Translations under genes and position numbers: made by a program | The notes under the pieces: model-generated | Told to the model about the DNA's origin: nothing | The model's database searches: none | Seen by the model: the letters and a program-made list of their open reading frames with translations, nothing else | In this document: positions 43,557 through 53,050 of the stretch, piece by piece | How the letters are laid out: the number at the start of each line of letters is the position of its first letter | How positions within the stretch are numbered: position 1 is the stretch's first letter | Origin: Verrucomicrobiia bacterium | GTDB lineage: Bacteria; Verrucomicrobiota; Verrucomicrobiia; Verrucomicrobiales; Akkermansiaceae | Length of the DNA: 64,000 nucleotides | Direction of reading: 5' to 3' | Assembly: GCA_030432565.1 (NCBI GenBank) | Contig: JAUIGV010000016.1 | Location: forward strand, 62,001 to 126,000

Positions 43557-44831
43557 TTATTGGGCGTCGGTTGAAGGTTTCGGAAGAGCATCGTGAAGGG
43601 TCCGGAATTGCTCGGCGAGTTGCGGGTTCTCGAATTTGGACATCAGGTTTTCGACTGAATTGACTTCGGTCATTTCTGCGATAAACTGCTGCGCGATTTC
43701 GGGATCATTCAACGTGGAGGAAAGGTCCAAAGCTTTTTCAAAATTCTCCTGAACCTTTTCTTGGGAGGAGCGTCCCCGTACGAGAGCGTTGGCCACGACG
43801 GCAGCTTCACTACCGGGCGATTCTGTTCTGGACCATTCATAGATGTCGTTGAACTTGGTGTCCGTGTTGCTCGAGCGGGTGTAGTTCTGCGCCATTTTTT
43901 CCACGACCTTTGACTTCTCCTGGTCGGTAAGCCCGGCAGTGGCGAGAGACTCGGAAGCCTTTGAAAGATCCTCAAAATGAGTTTGGCCCCACTTGTTGGT
44001 GATTACGGAGGAGGCTTTGTCGGGGGGGAGGAGCTCACGGGCCAGTTCATTGAATTCCGTCCCAGATTTGTCGGCCAGGATGTCCGATGAATCCAGGAGG
44101 TATTCGACCTTTTCCGGCTCGTAGTTCTTCAAACGTGCTTTGGCTGCATTGATGTCAGATGAGATCAGTCCACCAAGGATGGCTGACTCCAGGCTGAGGC
44201 GTACATCGTTGTGTAGTTCCAGGGAGCTTGAGACAACCTTGCCGTCGGCAATCATTTGATCGAGCCATTTGGTTGCGGCAGCAGGGTCCTCTTTGGCGAG
44301 TCTCGTGAGAAGGCTTTGCTGGGTCCAGTAGAGAGAGCTGTCTTGTTTCGAGACGGGGTTGCCGATGCCTTTCAGAGCGGCCAGAGGGTCTGTTTCGGCA
44401 AGCCGCTGGAGAAGGCCTTGCTTCAGTTGGGAGGTGACTTCGGGATCCAGATCGAGCGCCGCAATGGCCGCGAGACCATCGACCAACTCGCTCTCGGAGA
44501 GCTCCATGATTTTCTTCTGCAGCCTAAGCATGGCCTTGATGTCCGTGGGCATGCCTATGCCGTTTGGTCCTTGTATCTCGGCTATCATTTTGGCGACAGC
44601 GTCCCAGTCGAGGCTCCCGTCTTCGAGCGTGAATTCATCTGCTTCGTTCGGGTCTGTGGCCCCGAGGACAACAACCGGAGCAGAGGCTGCGGCTTTTTCG
44701 ACGACCACCAGTCTCTCTTGAATGATTTTGGTCTTCTCAGAGAGTTCGCTGATGGTGTTGTTTTGGGAAAGTAACCAGTAGGCCGAACCGAGAATGGCAA
44801 GGCCCGGAGAGATAAAGTGAAGGGGTTTCAT
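43557..44831 (-). CDS. Signal-bearing helical-repeat protein, copy D
   Basis: The protein has 424 residues. The N-terminal hydrophobic segment LHFISPGLAILGSAYWLLS is followed by a coiled coil (ISELSEKTKIIQERLVVVEK) and an alpha-solenoid body with DPLAALKGIGNP, DPAAATKWLDQMIADGK, DINAAKARLKNY, ESPGSEAAVVANAL and NDPEIAQQFIAEM. It has the same overall architecture as copy C (anchor, coiled coil, solenoid) and is separated from it by two bases. This is the most diverged of the four copies. Confidence 0.76.
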   Translation of the reverse strand: MKPLHFISPGLAILGSAYWLLSQNNTISELSEKTKIIQERLVVVEKAAASAPVVVLGATDPNEADEFTLEDGSLDWDAVAKMIAEIQGPNGIGMPTDIKAMLRLQKKIMELSESELVDGLAAIAALDLDPEVTSQLKQGLLQRLAETDPLAALKGIGNPVSKQDSSLYWTQQSLLTRLAKEDPAAATKWLDQMIADGKVVSSSLELHNDVRLSLESAILGGLISSDINAAKARLKNYEPEKVEYLLDSSDILADKSGTEFNELARELLPPDKASSVITNKWGQTHFEDLSKASESLATAGLTDQEKSKVVEKMAQNYTRSSNTDTKFNDIYEWSRTESPGSEAAVVANALVRGRSSQEKVQENFEKALDLSSTLNDPEIAQQFIAEMTEVNSVENLMSKFENPQLAEQFRTLHDALPKPSTDAQ

Positions 44832-44933
44832 GGCTTTAGGGAGTGATGTTAGAGAACGGCTGACGTCTTGGCTCTGAGAAAATGACCGAAATTTTGGAAT
44901 GCAGGGGAGCGCTGCTTCTTTTACAGTCCAGTC

Positions 44934-46184
44934 ATGAAAATGTTGTGTGCAGTCATTCTACCCATCCTTGCGGTCGGAAAGGAGTTAAAGGTGGAGCCGC
45001 TTCCGGTTTCCGATCCGGCGAAGGCGGGGATGTCGGCGGAGGAACTGGGCAAGGTGGGCCCGATTGTGGAAGGTTTCCTTCGTAAAAAGCAGCTGGCTGG
45101 TGCGAACGTTCTCGTTTTGCGCAAGGGTGAGATCGTTTATCAGGAGAGCTTTGGTCTGCGTGATCTGGAGACTAAGGCGCCGATGGAGAATGACACGCTT
45201 TTCCGTATCTATTCGATGACCAAGGCGCTCACTTCGGCGGCGGCATTGATGCTTTGTGAAGAGGGGAAGTTGAGCCTTGATGATCCGGTTGAAAAGTATC
45301 TTCCGGAGTTGGCGAAGCCGGAGGTTTTGGTGACCGAGGGGCATGCGGTTCCTGCGGAGAGGAAGCCGACGGTGCGGGATCTTCTGCGTCATACCGGAGG
45401 CTTCGCGAACTTGCGTTCGGGCAGTCTGGTGAGCCGGTTCTATCGTGAGGGATTGCCGGGGCCGGATCAACGGACCTTGAATGATCTTGTCGTCAATGTT
45501 GGAAAATCGGCGCTGATGTATCAACCCGGGACGCGCTGGGTTTATGGAGTGAGCAGCGATTTGCTGGCCGCAGTGGTGGCAAAGGCGGCGGGGAAGCCGT
45601 TCGAGGAAGTGATCACCACGCGACTCATCAAACCACTCGGGATGGTGGACACTGCTTACTCGGTCCCGGAGGAAAAGGCGGGCAGGCTTTCCTCGAGTTA
45701 TCGTACCCGGAAGCTGGGTGGACTTGGAATCGTGGATCCGGCGGCCCGAAGTCGCGCTTTGAAAGATCCCTCGTTGAAAGGGGGAGGGAGCGGATTGATT
45801 TCGACCATCACGGATTATGCACGCTTCCTGCAGATGATTGCAAATGGCGGGGAGTTTCAGGGAAAGCGCTATTTGAGAGAGGATACTGTTAATTTGATGC
45901 GGACCAACCAGCTGCCGAGGCCATTGAAAGCGATATCTTTTGGCGATGAAGAACGCCACGGGACGGGATTTGGTTTGGGTTTTTGCGTCCGCTACACTCA
46001 TGACGATCGTTGGGACAAGGATGCGGCAATTGGCGAGTACGGTTGGGGTGGAGCGGCCAGCACGCATTACTGGATCTCACCGAAGCACGATCTGGTCGTG
46101 GTTACAATGGAGCAAACGATGCCCTATAACTGGAATCTGGAGCATTCCTTGAAGCCGATCATTTATGGTGCGGTCTTGAAATAG
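44934..46184 (+). CDS. Serine hydrolase, class C beta-lactamase / penicillin-binding-like family
   Basis: The protein has 416 residues with a short N-terminal export-type segment (MKMLCAVILPILAVG). The nucleophile motif SxxK is in FRIYSMTKALTSAAAL (about residues 92-107). A YGVSSDLLAA segment supplies the family's Tyr-x-Ser/Asn motif. PTVRDLLRHTGGFANL and KPLGMVDTAYSVPEEKAGRL are typical of esterase-type members (EstB-like), and GWGGAASTHYWISPKHDLVV holds the final-motif region. Likely activities are esterase or D-amino-acid peptidase. Antibiotic resistance is not implied by sequence. It is monocistronic. Confidence 0.9.
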   Translation: MKMLCAVILPILAVGKELKVEPLPVSDPAKAGMSAEELGKVGPIVEGFLRKKQLAGANVLVLRKGEIVYQESFGLRDLETKAPMENDTLFRIYSMTKALTSAAALMLCEEGKLSLDDPVEKYLPELAKPEVLVTEGHAVPAERKPTVRDLLRHTGGFANLRSGSLVSRFYREGLPGPDQRTLNDLVVNVGKSALMYQPGTRWVYGVSSDLLAAVVAKAAGKPFEEVITTRLIKPLGMVDTAYSVPEEKAGRLSSSYRTRKLGGLGIVDPAARSRALKDPSLKGGGSGLISTITDYARFLQMIANGGEFQGKRYLREDTVNLMRTNQLPRPLKAISFGDEERHGTGFGLGFCVRYTHDDRWDKDAAIGEYGWGGAASTHYWISPKHDLVVVTMEQTMPYNWNLEHSLKPIIYGAVLK

Positions 46185-46234
46185 TTTGTTTTCGAGTGAA
46201 TTTAGAAAATTAAACCAACGTTTTACTTAGTGTT

Positions 46235-47110
46235 ATGAAGAAGATTTTACTCCTCGCATCCGCTGTGGCGCTGCCATTTTTGGCAACTTCTTGCGCTGAT
46301 TATGCCACCTACGGGTATGGGACGGTGGGTGCCCCTATTGGTGGCTTTGGAAATCCCGGGTTTGTGGGAGGGGGCCTCGCTCCGCTTCAGGTGGGATTTG
46401 TGGCCACGTCCTTTGATCGATGGGCTTGGGATCCCTATCGCCGCCACTATTTCGACCGGAGTTGCGGACGTTACTGGGATCCGCGAATCCGCACTTACTG
46501 TGCCGTTGCTCCCCGTCGTTTCTCAGCGCCAATTTACCCGACCGGATTCCGACGCGGACACCGTTTGGCCTGCCCGACTTATCTTCCGCGTCACACAGTG
46601 GTGGCCGGTAATCGCGGGCATGTCCGTGGTCCGGTTGGAGTGACTTCAAATCGCGGACGCTATGCGCCGGTGATTCATGGGCAGTCCCGTGGGGTGGCCT
46701 CTATCCGACCCTCGAGCTACTCTGGTTCGAACCGCTCACGAGAATCAGTGAGCAACCGTTCCTACGGCAGCACTCGTTCTTCAGGTTATTCCACGCCGAC
46801 CCGCTCGAGTTCGAGCCGCAGTGACAGCTACCGCTCTTCAAATTATGCCACGCCGACGCGCCGTTCCTCAAGCCAGTCGACCCAGCGGTCCAGCGGCTCG
46901 AGCCGATACCAGACGGTGAGTGCAAGCCCGGGCAGGACCAGGTCGACTCCGGTCGTTCGTTCCTCCTCCTACACTCCGAGAAGTTCTCCTTCCCGTGTGT
47001 CTTCATCAGGAAGCTCCTCAAGCCGCAGCACGCCGACACGAAGCGCCCCCTCACGGAGCACCTCTTCGCCAAGTCGCTCGATCAGCCAGGCCCGACAGCG
47101 GACGCGTTAA
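46235..47110 (+). CDS. Ser/Arg-rich low-complexity lipoprotein
   Basis: The protein has 291 residues. The signal peptide ends in the lipobox LATSC (Cys20), so it should be lipid-anchored. Residues 21-60 are Gly/Tyr-rich. Residues about 60-110 contain a compact aromatic/Cys motif (WAWDPYRRHYFDRSCGRYWD). From about 160 to the end the sequence is almost only Ser, Arg, Thr, Tyr, Pro and Gly, with the phrase RSSxYxTPTRxSSS repeated. The tail is strongly basic and probably disordered. Possible roles are binding acidic surface polysaccharide or DNA. An intrinsic terminator follows. Confidence 0.78.
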   Translation: MKKILLLASAVALPFLATSCADYATYGYGTVGAPIGGFGNPGFVGGGLAPLQVGFVATSFDRWAWDPYRRHYFDRSCGRYWDPRIRTYCAVAPRRFSAPIYPTGFRRGHRLACPTYLPRHTVVAGNRGHVRGPVGVTSNRGRYAPVIHGQSRGVASIRPSSYSGSNRSRESVSNRSYGSTRSSGYSTPTRSSSSRSDSYRSSNYATPTRRSSSQSTQRSSGSSRYQTVSASPGRTRSTPVVRSSSYTPRSSPSRVSSSGSSSSRSTPTRSAPSRSTSSPSRSISQARQRTR

Positions 47111-47134
47111 AAAAATCTTCCTGTTACGATCAAA

Positions 47135-47170
47135 AAGCCTCGTGGAGAAATCCACGGGGCTTCTTCTTTT
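47135..47170 (+). terminator. Intrinsic terminator after the Ser/Arg-rich lipoprotein
   Basis: aagcctcgtgga and tccacggggctt form a 12-bp stem (one G-T pair) around a GAAA loop, followed by a T-rich tail. It starts 25 bases after the stop codon. Confidence 0.8.
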
Positions 47171-47211
47171 CGCAATTGCTACTTCTTTCCCAGTTTGTCC
47201 TTTTGGTGGAC

Positions 47212-47925
47212 TTACTTTCCGAGGGAATAGATTTTAAGATCGTCAATAATAGCTTTCCCTGGCACGGCGACCCGGAGGGTGCGTTTTGTCGGGTGGGCGA
47301 TTCCTTCGGAAGTGAATGAGCCGACTTCCTTGTCATTGATGACGACGGTCAGAGTCTCTCCCTTGATCGTGACGGACAGGCTGTGCCATTTGGCGGCTTC
47401 GAGCTTGTTTGCAAACTGTTTGGTTTTGGTTTTGAGCATCTTCTGCTGTTCCGGTGTGATTGTCTTGTCCTGACGGGCCTTTCGAATCGCCAGCTTCATA
47501 TTGCCGGTTTTGAGATCATTGATTTGGACGTTTTTCGTGGTGATCTTGGTCATGCAGAGATGGCCGGCGTGAACTTCCTTGAATTTGAGATCAGCGAAGT
47601 TCAACCCGAGGCTGTCTTTTTCAGTCGGGAGTTTGAAGCGGAGGGTGATCCGGCCATCTCGAAATTCCGCCGGGTGAACCACGGAAACGGCGTGATCGGC
47701 TACAGGGTGGAAGGTGATGTGCATCGCGCCGTCTTTTAAGTCGACCTGTTTGTTGCCCTTCGCCCGTTTTTTGCTGTTCGAGGACCACCCCTTGCCAATC
47801 TCCTCTTTCGAATCATCGCTCTCCGTGCGTTCGAAGTCGTCTTCGAAGATCAAGGTGGCCTTTTCTTCCCCGAGGGAAGCCAGTGGGAAGAGCAGGAAGG
47901 CAAAGAGGCAGATTGTGTGTTTCAT
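47212..47925 (-). CDS. Exported LamG/DUF1080-like beta-sandwich protein
   Basis: The protein has 237 residues with a signal peptide (CLFAFLLFPLASLG). The mature part starts TLIFEDDFERTESDD, a usual opening of concanavalin-like domains, and continues with VDLKDGAMHITFHP, DGRITLRFKLPTEKDSLGLN, KWHSLSVTIKGETLTVVIND and IDDLKIYSLGK at the end. These strands match DUF1080/LamG-type sandwiches that bind or cleave glycans. It is divergent from leuS and shares a 146-base intergenic region with it. No catalytic pair identified. Confidence 0.72.
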   Translation of the reverse strand: MKHTICLFAFLLFPLASLGEEKATLIFEDDFERTESDDSKEEIGKGWSSNSKKRAKGNKQVDLKDGAMHITFHPVADHAVSVVHPAEFRDGRITLRFKLPTEKDSLGLNFADLKFKEVHAGHLCMTKITTKNVQINDLKTGNMKLAIRKARQDKTITPEQQKMLKTKTKQFANKLEAAKWHSLSVTIKGETLTVVINDKEVGSFTSEGIAHPTKRTLRVAVPGKAIIDDLKIYSLGK

Positions 47926-48071
47926 ATGATTGGCGATTACGCGCTGAGCGGACGGTTGCCTGCAAGAAAGAATCTTTTTCGTAAACCGGCAATCCCCGGC
48001 ATTTGAAGCCCGCTTGTGTCATTTTTTGCGTGTTTTTCCTGCCGCCAGCGGTTTCCCTCCCGACCAACATC

Positions 48072-50603
48072 ATGTCTGAGAAACGCAAGCCTTATCCCTT
48101 CGATCAATTCGAACCCAAGTGGCAATCCCATTGGGCCGAGAATAAAACCTACCGCACCCCCGGTCCGGGTGAGGAGGGCTTCGATGCGTCGAAGCCCAAA
48201 TACTACATTCTCGACATGTTCCCTTATCCCTCCGGAGCCGGACTCCACGTCGGACACCCCGAGGGATACACCGCCACCGATATCGTAGGCCGCTACAAGC
48301 GGATGAACGGCTACAACGTCCTCCACCCGATGGGCTGGGATGCTTTTGGTCTGCCGGCCGAGCAGTATGCCATCAAGACCGGCCAGCACCCCCGTGTCAC
48401 CACCGAGGCCAATATCAATAATTTTCGCCGCCAGCTTCAGGAACTTGGATTTGCTTATGATTGGGATCGCGAGGTCAATACCACCGATCCCAAGTATGTC
48501 CGCTGGACCCAGTGGATCTTCCTCCAGCTCTATAACTCCTACTTCTGCGACGAAGATCAGAAGGCCAAGCCGGTTTCCGAATTGGAGGAAAAAGGTTGGA
48601 CCCAGGAGCAGATCGACGAAGTCCGCCTCGCCTTCATTCATGAGGCGCCCGTGAATTGGTCTCCGTCCATGGGGACCGTGCTCGCCAACGAGGAAGTTGA
48701 GGAATGGAAAGCGAAAGGCGAAACCGTCGAACGCCGTCCGCTTCGTCAGTGGATGCTTCGCATCACGAAATACGCCCAGCGACTCATCGATGAGCTCGAG
48801 CCGCTCGATTGGCCTGAGTCGATCAAGGCTCTCCAGCGCAACTGGATCGGTCGCAGCGAAGGCGCGGAAGTCACCTTCGATGTCGAAGGGAATGACATTA
48901 CCGTTTTCACGACCCGTCCCGATACTCTCTTTGGAGCCACCTACATGGTCCTCGCGCCCGAGCATTCGCTCGTTCCCAAGATCACCACTCCTGAAAACAA
49001 GGAAGCCGTCGAAGCCTATGTTGCCAATTGTGCGAGCAAGTCGGACATGGAGCGCGGTCTTGACAAGGATAAGACCGGCGTTCCCACCGGAGCCTTCGCC
49101 ACCAATCCCGTGAATGGCGAAAAGATCCCCGTGTGGATCGCCGACTATGTCATGATGGGATACGGCAGCGGGGCAATCATGGCCGTGCCGGCGCATGACA
49201 CCCGCGACTTCGAGTTCGCGGAGAAGTTTGATCTGCCCATCCTCCAGGTTGTGCAACCGAATGGCGGGCAGGATTGGCAGGGATACACTGATCCCGGGAC
49301 TGCCATTAATTCGGGATTTCTTGACGGTCTCAAAACCAAAGAAGCCAAGAAAAAGATCATTCACTGGCTGGTCGAAAATGGAAGAGGCGAGAAGAAGATC
49401 CAGTTCAAGCTTCGCGACTGGCTCTTTTCCCGCCAGCGCTACTGGGGTGAGCCTTTCCCGCTTCTCTGGGACAAGGAAACCGGACAACACTCCGGTCTCC
49501 CCGAATCCGAGCTGCCTCTTCTTCAACCCGAGATGGAGGACTTCAAGCCCACCGGCGACCCCCGTGGACCACTCATCAATTGCACCGACTGGATCAATTA
49601 CAGTGACAAGCTGCAACGCGAGACCAACACGATGCCGCAGTGGGCCGGCTCCTGCTGGTACTACCTTCGCTATTGCGATCCCAACAATACCGACCACTTT
49701 ATCAGCCCTGATGCCGAGGGCTACTGGGGGAACGACGACGCCTTCGTCGACTTCTATGTCGGTGGTAAGGAGCACGCCGTACTTCACCTTCTTTATTCCC
49801 GCTTCTGGCACAAGGTTCTCAACGACCTCGGCCACCTGAAGTCCCGGGAGCCTTTCAAAAAATACTTTGCTCCCGGACTCATCATGGGCGAGGACGCGCG
49901 TAAGATGTCGAAGTCTTTTGGTAACGTCGTCAACCCGGATGATGTTGTTGAAAACTACGGCGCTGATGCTCTCCGCCTCTACGAAATGTTCATGGGACCG
50001 CTCGATCAGGACAAGCCATGGGCGATGAAAGGCGTGGAGGGGGTTCACCGCTTCCTCGCGAAAGTCTGGCGCGTCGCTTTTTCGGAGGAAGCCGATGGCG
50101 GTTGGATTTCCAGTGGGAAGATTGTCGAAGGTCAAAATGAGGAGCTTGCCAAAATCACCCATCTGACCATCAAGAAGGTTCAGGAAGCGATCGAGTCCTT
50201 GCGCTTTAACACCGCTATTTCATCGATGATGGAATGTAGCAATGCCTACACCTCTGCCGGTGAAGTCCCACGCGACCTTTTCCTGACTTTCCTCAAGTTG
50301 CTCAATCCCTTCGCACCGCATCTTTCTGAAGAGATTAATGCGGCCTTGGGTGAAACCGAACTCCTCAGCGAACAAGCCTGGCCGGAACTCGACGAGTCCC
50401 TACTCGTGGAATCCGAGATCCAGCTCATCGTTCAAGTCAATGGCAAGCTCCGCGCCCGCATCATGGTTCCGGCTGACGTCTCGAAGGAAGATGCCGAAAA
50501 AGCTGCTCTCGCCGACGAAAATGTTACCACCCACACCGATGGGAAAACCGTCCGAAAAGTCATCGTAGTTCCCGGCAAGCTGGTAAACATCGTGGCGAAT
50601 TAA
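48072..50603 (+). CDS. leuS: Leucyl-tRNA synthetase
   Basis: This 843-residue class I synthetase is of full length. I chose ATG 48072 ([20 protein letters not shown]); the frame extends to 48003 without support. The HIGH-type motif is in [18 protein letters not shown] and KMSKS is in [18 protein letters not shown]. The editing-domain region holds [19 protein letters not shown] and [15 protein letters not shown], and the tryptophan-rich [12 protein letters not shown] region is typical. Third positions strongly favour C, marking high expression. The very long minus-strand frame opposite it is a codon-bias shadow. No Shine-Dalgarno sequence. Confidence 0.98.
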   Translation: MSEKRKPYPFDQFEPKWQSHWAENKTYRTPGPGEEGFDASKPKYYILDMFPYPSGAGLHVGHPEGYTATDIVGRYKRMNGYNVLHPMGWDAFGLPAEQYAIKTGQHPRVTTEANINNFRRQLQELGFAYDWDREVNTTDPKYVRWTQWIFLQLYNSYFCDEDQKAKPVSELEEKGWTQEQIDEVRLAFIHEAPVNWSPSMGTVLANEEVEEWKAKGETVERRPLRQWMLRITKYAQRLIDELEPLDWPESIKALQRNWIGRSEGAEVTFDVEGNDITVFTTRPDTLFGATYMVLAPEHSLVPKITTPENKEAVEAYVANCASKSDMERGLDKDKTGVPTGAFATNPVNGEKIPVWIADYVMMGYGSGAIMAVPAHDTRDFEFAEKFDLPILQVVQPNGGQDWQGYTDPGTAINSGFLDGLKTKEAKKKIIHWLVENGRGEKKIQFKLRDWLFSRQRYWGEPFPLLWDKETGQHSGLPESELPLLQPEMEDFKPTGDPRGPLINCTDWINYSDKLQRETNTMPQWAGSCWYYLRYCDPNNTDHFISPDAEGYWGNDDAFVDFYVGGKEHAVLHLLYSRFWHKVLNDLGHLKSREPFKKYFAPGLIMGEDARKMSKSFGNVVNPDDVVENYGADALRLYEMFMGPLDQDKPWAMKGVEGVHRFLAKVWRVAFSEEADGGWISSGKIVEGQNEELAKITHLTIKKVQEAIESLRFNTAISSMMECSNAYTSAGEVPRDLFLTFLKLLNPFAPHLSEEINAALGETELLSEQAWPELDESLLVESEIQLIVQVNGKLRARIMVPADVSKEDAEKAALADENVTTHTDGKTVRKVIVVPGKLVNIVAN

Positions 50604-50743
50604 GCCGCGTGGCCCACTCTCTTGCTCTGCCTCATCATGGTGGTATCGTCCCTCCGGAAAGTTTTTTTGTGCTGATCCTCTTGGGCTTTCTACCTTCCTG
50701 CTTATTTGGCAGAATTTTTGGACTCGTCTGAGAGAGGCCACCG

Positions 50744-51015
50744 GTAATGCGCTGAACCTTTATATCCCCCGTGTCACCGATTTATCGCCTGGTGACGAAG
50801 GTGTCTTTTTCGAATTTGAGTATTATCGAGAGATCCGCGATTTCACGGACTTTGTTTTTGAAGCCGCCAGTGCACTTTCCGGACCATAGACAAGTGTTGA
50901 AGGCAAAAGGATTCGATCTGCCGCTATCAGTGATGTGGATGGTTCGGAGACCTGGCAACTGTTCCCTGAACACGGGCAACAGTTTTTCAGGGTGCGAACC
51001 GTCCCGGAGAGCTGA
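50744..51015 (+). pseudogene. C-terminal fragment of a Verrucomicrobial exported protein, interrupted by TAG
   Basis: In the 495-base gap between leuS and the isomerase-like gene, one frame reads NALNLYIPRVTDLSPGDEGV, FFEFEYYREIRDFTDFVFEA and ASALSGP, then TAG at 50887-50889. It continues as TSVEGKRIRSAAISDVDGSE and WQLFPEHGQQFFRVRTVPES to TGA at 51013-51015. Such QFFRVR endings close several exported proteins in this window. TAG probably replaces a Trp codon. No start codon or signal peptide is visible, so this is a decayed 3' remnant. Confidence 0.5.
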
Positions 51016-51098
51016 GGGCTCGTTTCAATCTTCTCTTGCGGAGAAATCGTTTCATTTCTCGACAAAGAACCCGTTCTTGACGTGTATTAATCCCAGTT

Positions 51099-51983
51099 AT
51101 GAATCGAAGAGAATCACTCACTGCCCTTTCCGGTGGCGCCGCCACAGCCGCTCTTTTTTCCGCTCTAGGAACCCAGATTAAAGCTGCCGAGGAAGACGCG
51201 GCCGCGGTGGGGGGCAAGTTCAAGCACTCGGTTTGCCATTGGTGCTTTGGGAATATCCCCCTTGAGCAATTTTGCGTGGAGGTGAAGAAGATCGGGATCG
51301 AATCGATTGAGATTCTCTTCCCGGAGCAATGGGCCACCGTGGCCAAGCACGGGTTGACCTGTGCGATGGGCCGTCCCAGACCTATTAAGGGAATTGGGGG
51401 AATTGGGACCTCATTTGAGAAGAAGGAAAATCATGACACTCTGGTGAAGATCTACGAGGAGATCATTCCTCTTGCTGCCAAGGCCGGCAATGTGCCACAG
51501 ATCATTGCTTTCTCTGGAAATCGTCGTGGACTTACGGACGAAGAAGGCCTGAAAAACTGTGCCGAGGGTGTGAAGCGCATCATGCCGATTGCCGAAAAAC
51601 ACAATATCACCATTTCGATGGAGCTGCTCAACTCGAAGAAGGATCACAAGGACTACCTTTGCGACCGAACGCAGTGGGGCGCTGATCTTGTCAAGGAAGT
51701 GGGTTCGGATCGCTTCAAGCTCCTCTATGATATCTACCACATGCAGATCATGGAGGGTGACTGCATCGCGACTTTTTCCAAACATAAGGATGCCATTTCG
51801 CATTATCATACCGCAGGTGTTCCGGGCCGTAATGAGATCGACGATACCCAGGAGCTGAACTACAAGGGCATCTGCAAAGCTCTCGCCGCGATTGGATACG
51901 AGGGATACCTCGGTCAGGAATTCAGACCGAAGAATGATCCCCTGACCTCTCTCAAGCAGGCCATCGACATTTGCACTGTCTAG
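51099..51983 (+). CDS. Hydroxypyruvate isomerase-like TIM-barrel protein with Tat-type signal
   Basis: The protein has 294 residues. The N-terminus NRRESLTALSGGAATAALFS has the twin-Arg pattern of exported oxidoreductases and isomerases in this phylum. The barrel belongs to the AP endonuclease 2/xylose isomerase-like superfamily: VCHWCFGNIPLEQFC, IGIESIEILFPEQW, ITISMELLNSKKDH (metal-binding Glu), FKLLYDIYHMQIMEGD, ISHYHTAGVPGRNEID and YEGYLGQEFRP. These features match Hyi-type isomerases. The substrate is not determinable from sequence. It is monocistronic with a strong terminator. Confidence 0.88.
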   Translation: MNRRESLTALSGGAATAALFSALGTQIKAAEEDAAAVGGKFKHSVCHWCFGNIPLEQFCVEVKKIGIESIEILFPEQWATVAKHGLTCAMGRPRPIKGIGGIGTSFEKKENHDTLVKIYEEIIPLAAKAGNVPQIIAFSGNRRGLTDEEGLKNCAEGVKRIMPIAEKHNITISMELLNSKKDHKDYLCDRTQWGADLVKEVGSDRFKLLYDIYHMQIMEGDCIATFSKHKDAISHYHTAGVPGRNEIDDTQELNYKGICKALAAIGYEGYLGQEFRPKNDPLTSLKQAIDICTV

Positions 51984-52003
51984 AGAATCAAGAATCACCA
52001 AGG

Positions 52004-52035
52004 GCCTCCGGGAGATTGTCCCGGGGGCTTTTTTT
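52004..52035 (+). terminator. Intrinsic terminator after the isomerase-like gene
   Basis: gcctccggga and tcccgggggc pair (one G-T) around a 5-base loop, followed by seven T (52029-52035). It lies 20 bases after the stop at 51983. Confidence 0.92.
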
Positions 52036-52064
52036 GTAGAGATAAATCGCGGAACCCTATCTTT

Positions 52065-52421
52065 CTAGGTCCACTCGATTTTGCCAAAGCCGCCGGATTC
52101 CTTGCTGGGAGTTTTGTAGGTGAAGGAGGCATTGAGTTTTCCATCAACGACTCCGTCCTCGGAATCGACTTCCTGAATGAATTCGTTGAGTTCTTGTTCA
52201 GAGATTAGATTTTTTGCGATGAGGAAGCGCGTGAGGGCCTGTGTGGCAAGTCGTTGCTCGGCCAGTTCGCAGGTCAATTGATCGATTTTTTCTTCTTTGT
52301 GACGAAGGCGGTTTGCTGTGTTTCGGTTCTGCTGTTTTACCCTGTCGATTTCGACTTCAGTGTCGGCAATATCCAACCGGTTCCCAATATCTCCCAGTAG
52401 TAGTGTTCTCATCCATCCCAT
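52065..52421 (-). CDS. Small coiled-coil protein, unknown
   Basis: The protein has 118 residues; ATG 52412 is an alternative start. A predicted coiled coil spans about 15-65 (IADTEVEIDRVKQQNRNTAN, RHKEEKIDQLTCELAEQ), followed by a short helix (LIAKNLISEQELNEFIQEV) and a Gly/Ser-containing tail (SKESGGFGKIEWT). There is no signal peptide. It is the last gene of a possible minus-strand set (esterase, EamA, DUF1080, membrane protein, this gene), 78 bases after its neighbour. No family recognised. Confidence 0.6.
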   Translation of the reverse strand: MGWMRTLLLGDIGNRLDIADTEVEIDRVKQQNRNTANRLRHKEEKIDQLTCELAEQRLATQALTRFLIAKNLISEQELNEFIQEVDSEDGVVDGKLNASFTYKTPSKESGGFGKIEWT

Positions 52422-52499
52422 GGAGCGAAACTATGGCGGTTTCTGGAAGTTGGCTGTGATAAAATTGGACCGGATTTATCATGGCTCGTGTCGAAGGTG

Positions 52500-53027
52500 C
52501 TATTTCACTTCCGGAGAGGGTGGAGCGGGAAAGAGAGGCTCGTTCTCATTAATTTCGTGCCAAGCCTGCAGCCAAAAGCTGACAGGTTTTTCTTTGGCTT
52601 TCTGGGACGGCCATAAGACACCTCTTGTCGAGTCGAAGATGGCAACAATGGGGATGTCGTGCAGATCATTTCGGTAATTGTTGAACACTCCATCCGCCGC
52701 GATTCCGTGAAACCTTCCACTTTTTGAAGTAGCGGTGATGGAGTTTTCACCGCCGTTTAGAGACCAGCCGACCCTGGCCCATTCAAAATTTCCGGTTTTG
52801 GCCCAAAGAATGTATCCAAACTCGTCATCGTTGGTTTGCCCGAGTTGGAAGTTCCCGTGATCCGGGACAACGGTCCTGCCCAGGATCTCGATTCGGTCCC
52901 CGCTCAAGTAGTAGAAAAGAAGCCAGGGCAGACCAATGGTCAGTGCGGTTGGAACCAGGATGCACCAGATCAGAGGGACATCCTTGCTCCAGACGAGTCG
53001 CCGCAGGATTGATGGCATGATTTCCAA
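52500..53027 (-). CDS. Membrane-anchored protein of unknown function
   Basis: The protein has 175 residues; an ATG at 53018 (MPSILRRLVW) is an alternative start. There is one N-terminal membrane helix (VPLIWCILVPTALTIGLPWLLFYY, residues about 18-41), then a soluble beta-rich domain (DRIEILGRTVVPDHGNF, DDEFGYILWAKTGNFEWARV, IAADGVFNNYRNDL). The tail is Pro-rich. It follows the DUF1080 gene by 23 bases. No family recognised. Confidence 0.6.
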   Translation of the reverse strand: MEIMPSILRRLVWSKDVPLIWCILVPTALTIGLPWLLFYYLSGDRIEILGRTVVPDHGNFQLGQTNDDEFGYILWAKTGNFEWARVGWSLNGGENSITATSKSGRFHGIAADGVFNNYRNDLHDIPIVAIFDSTRGVLWPSQKAKEKPVSFWLQAWHEINENEPLFPAPPSPEVK

Positions 53028-53050
53028 CTAAAAAAGCCAGGCTGCCTTTT

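Noticed and set aside
47937-50162. 741-codon minus-strand open frame opposite leuS
   Set aside because: It is a shadow of leuS caused by strong C-ending codon bias; leuS has all family motifs and this frame has no recognisable domain.
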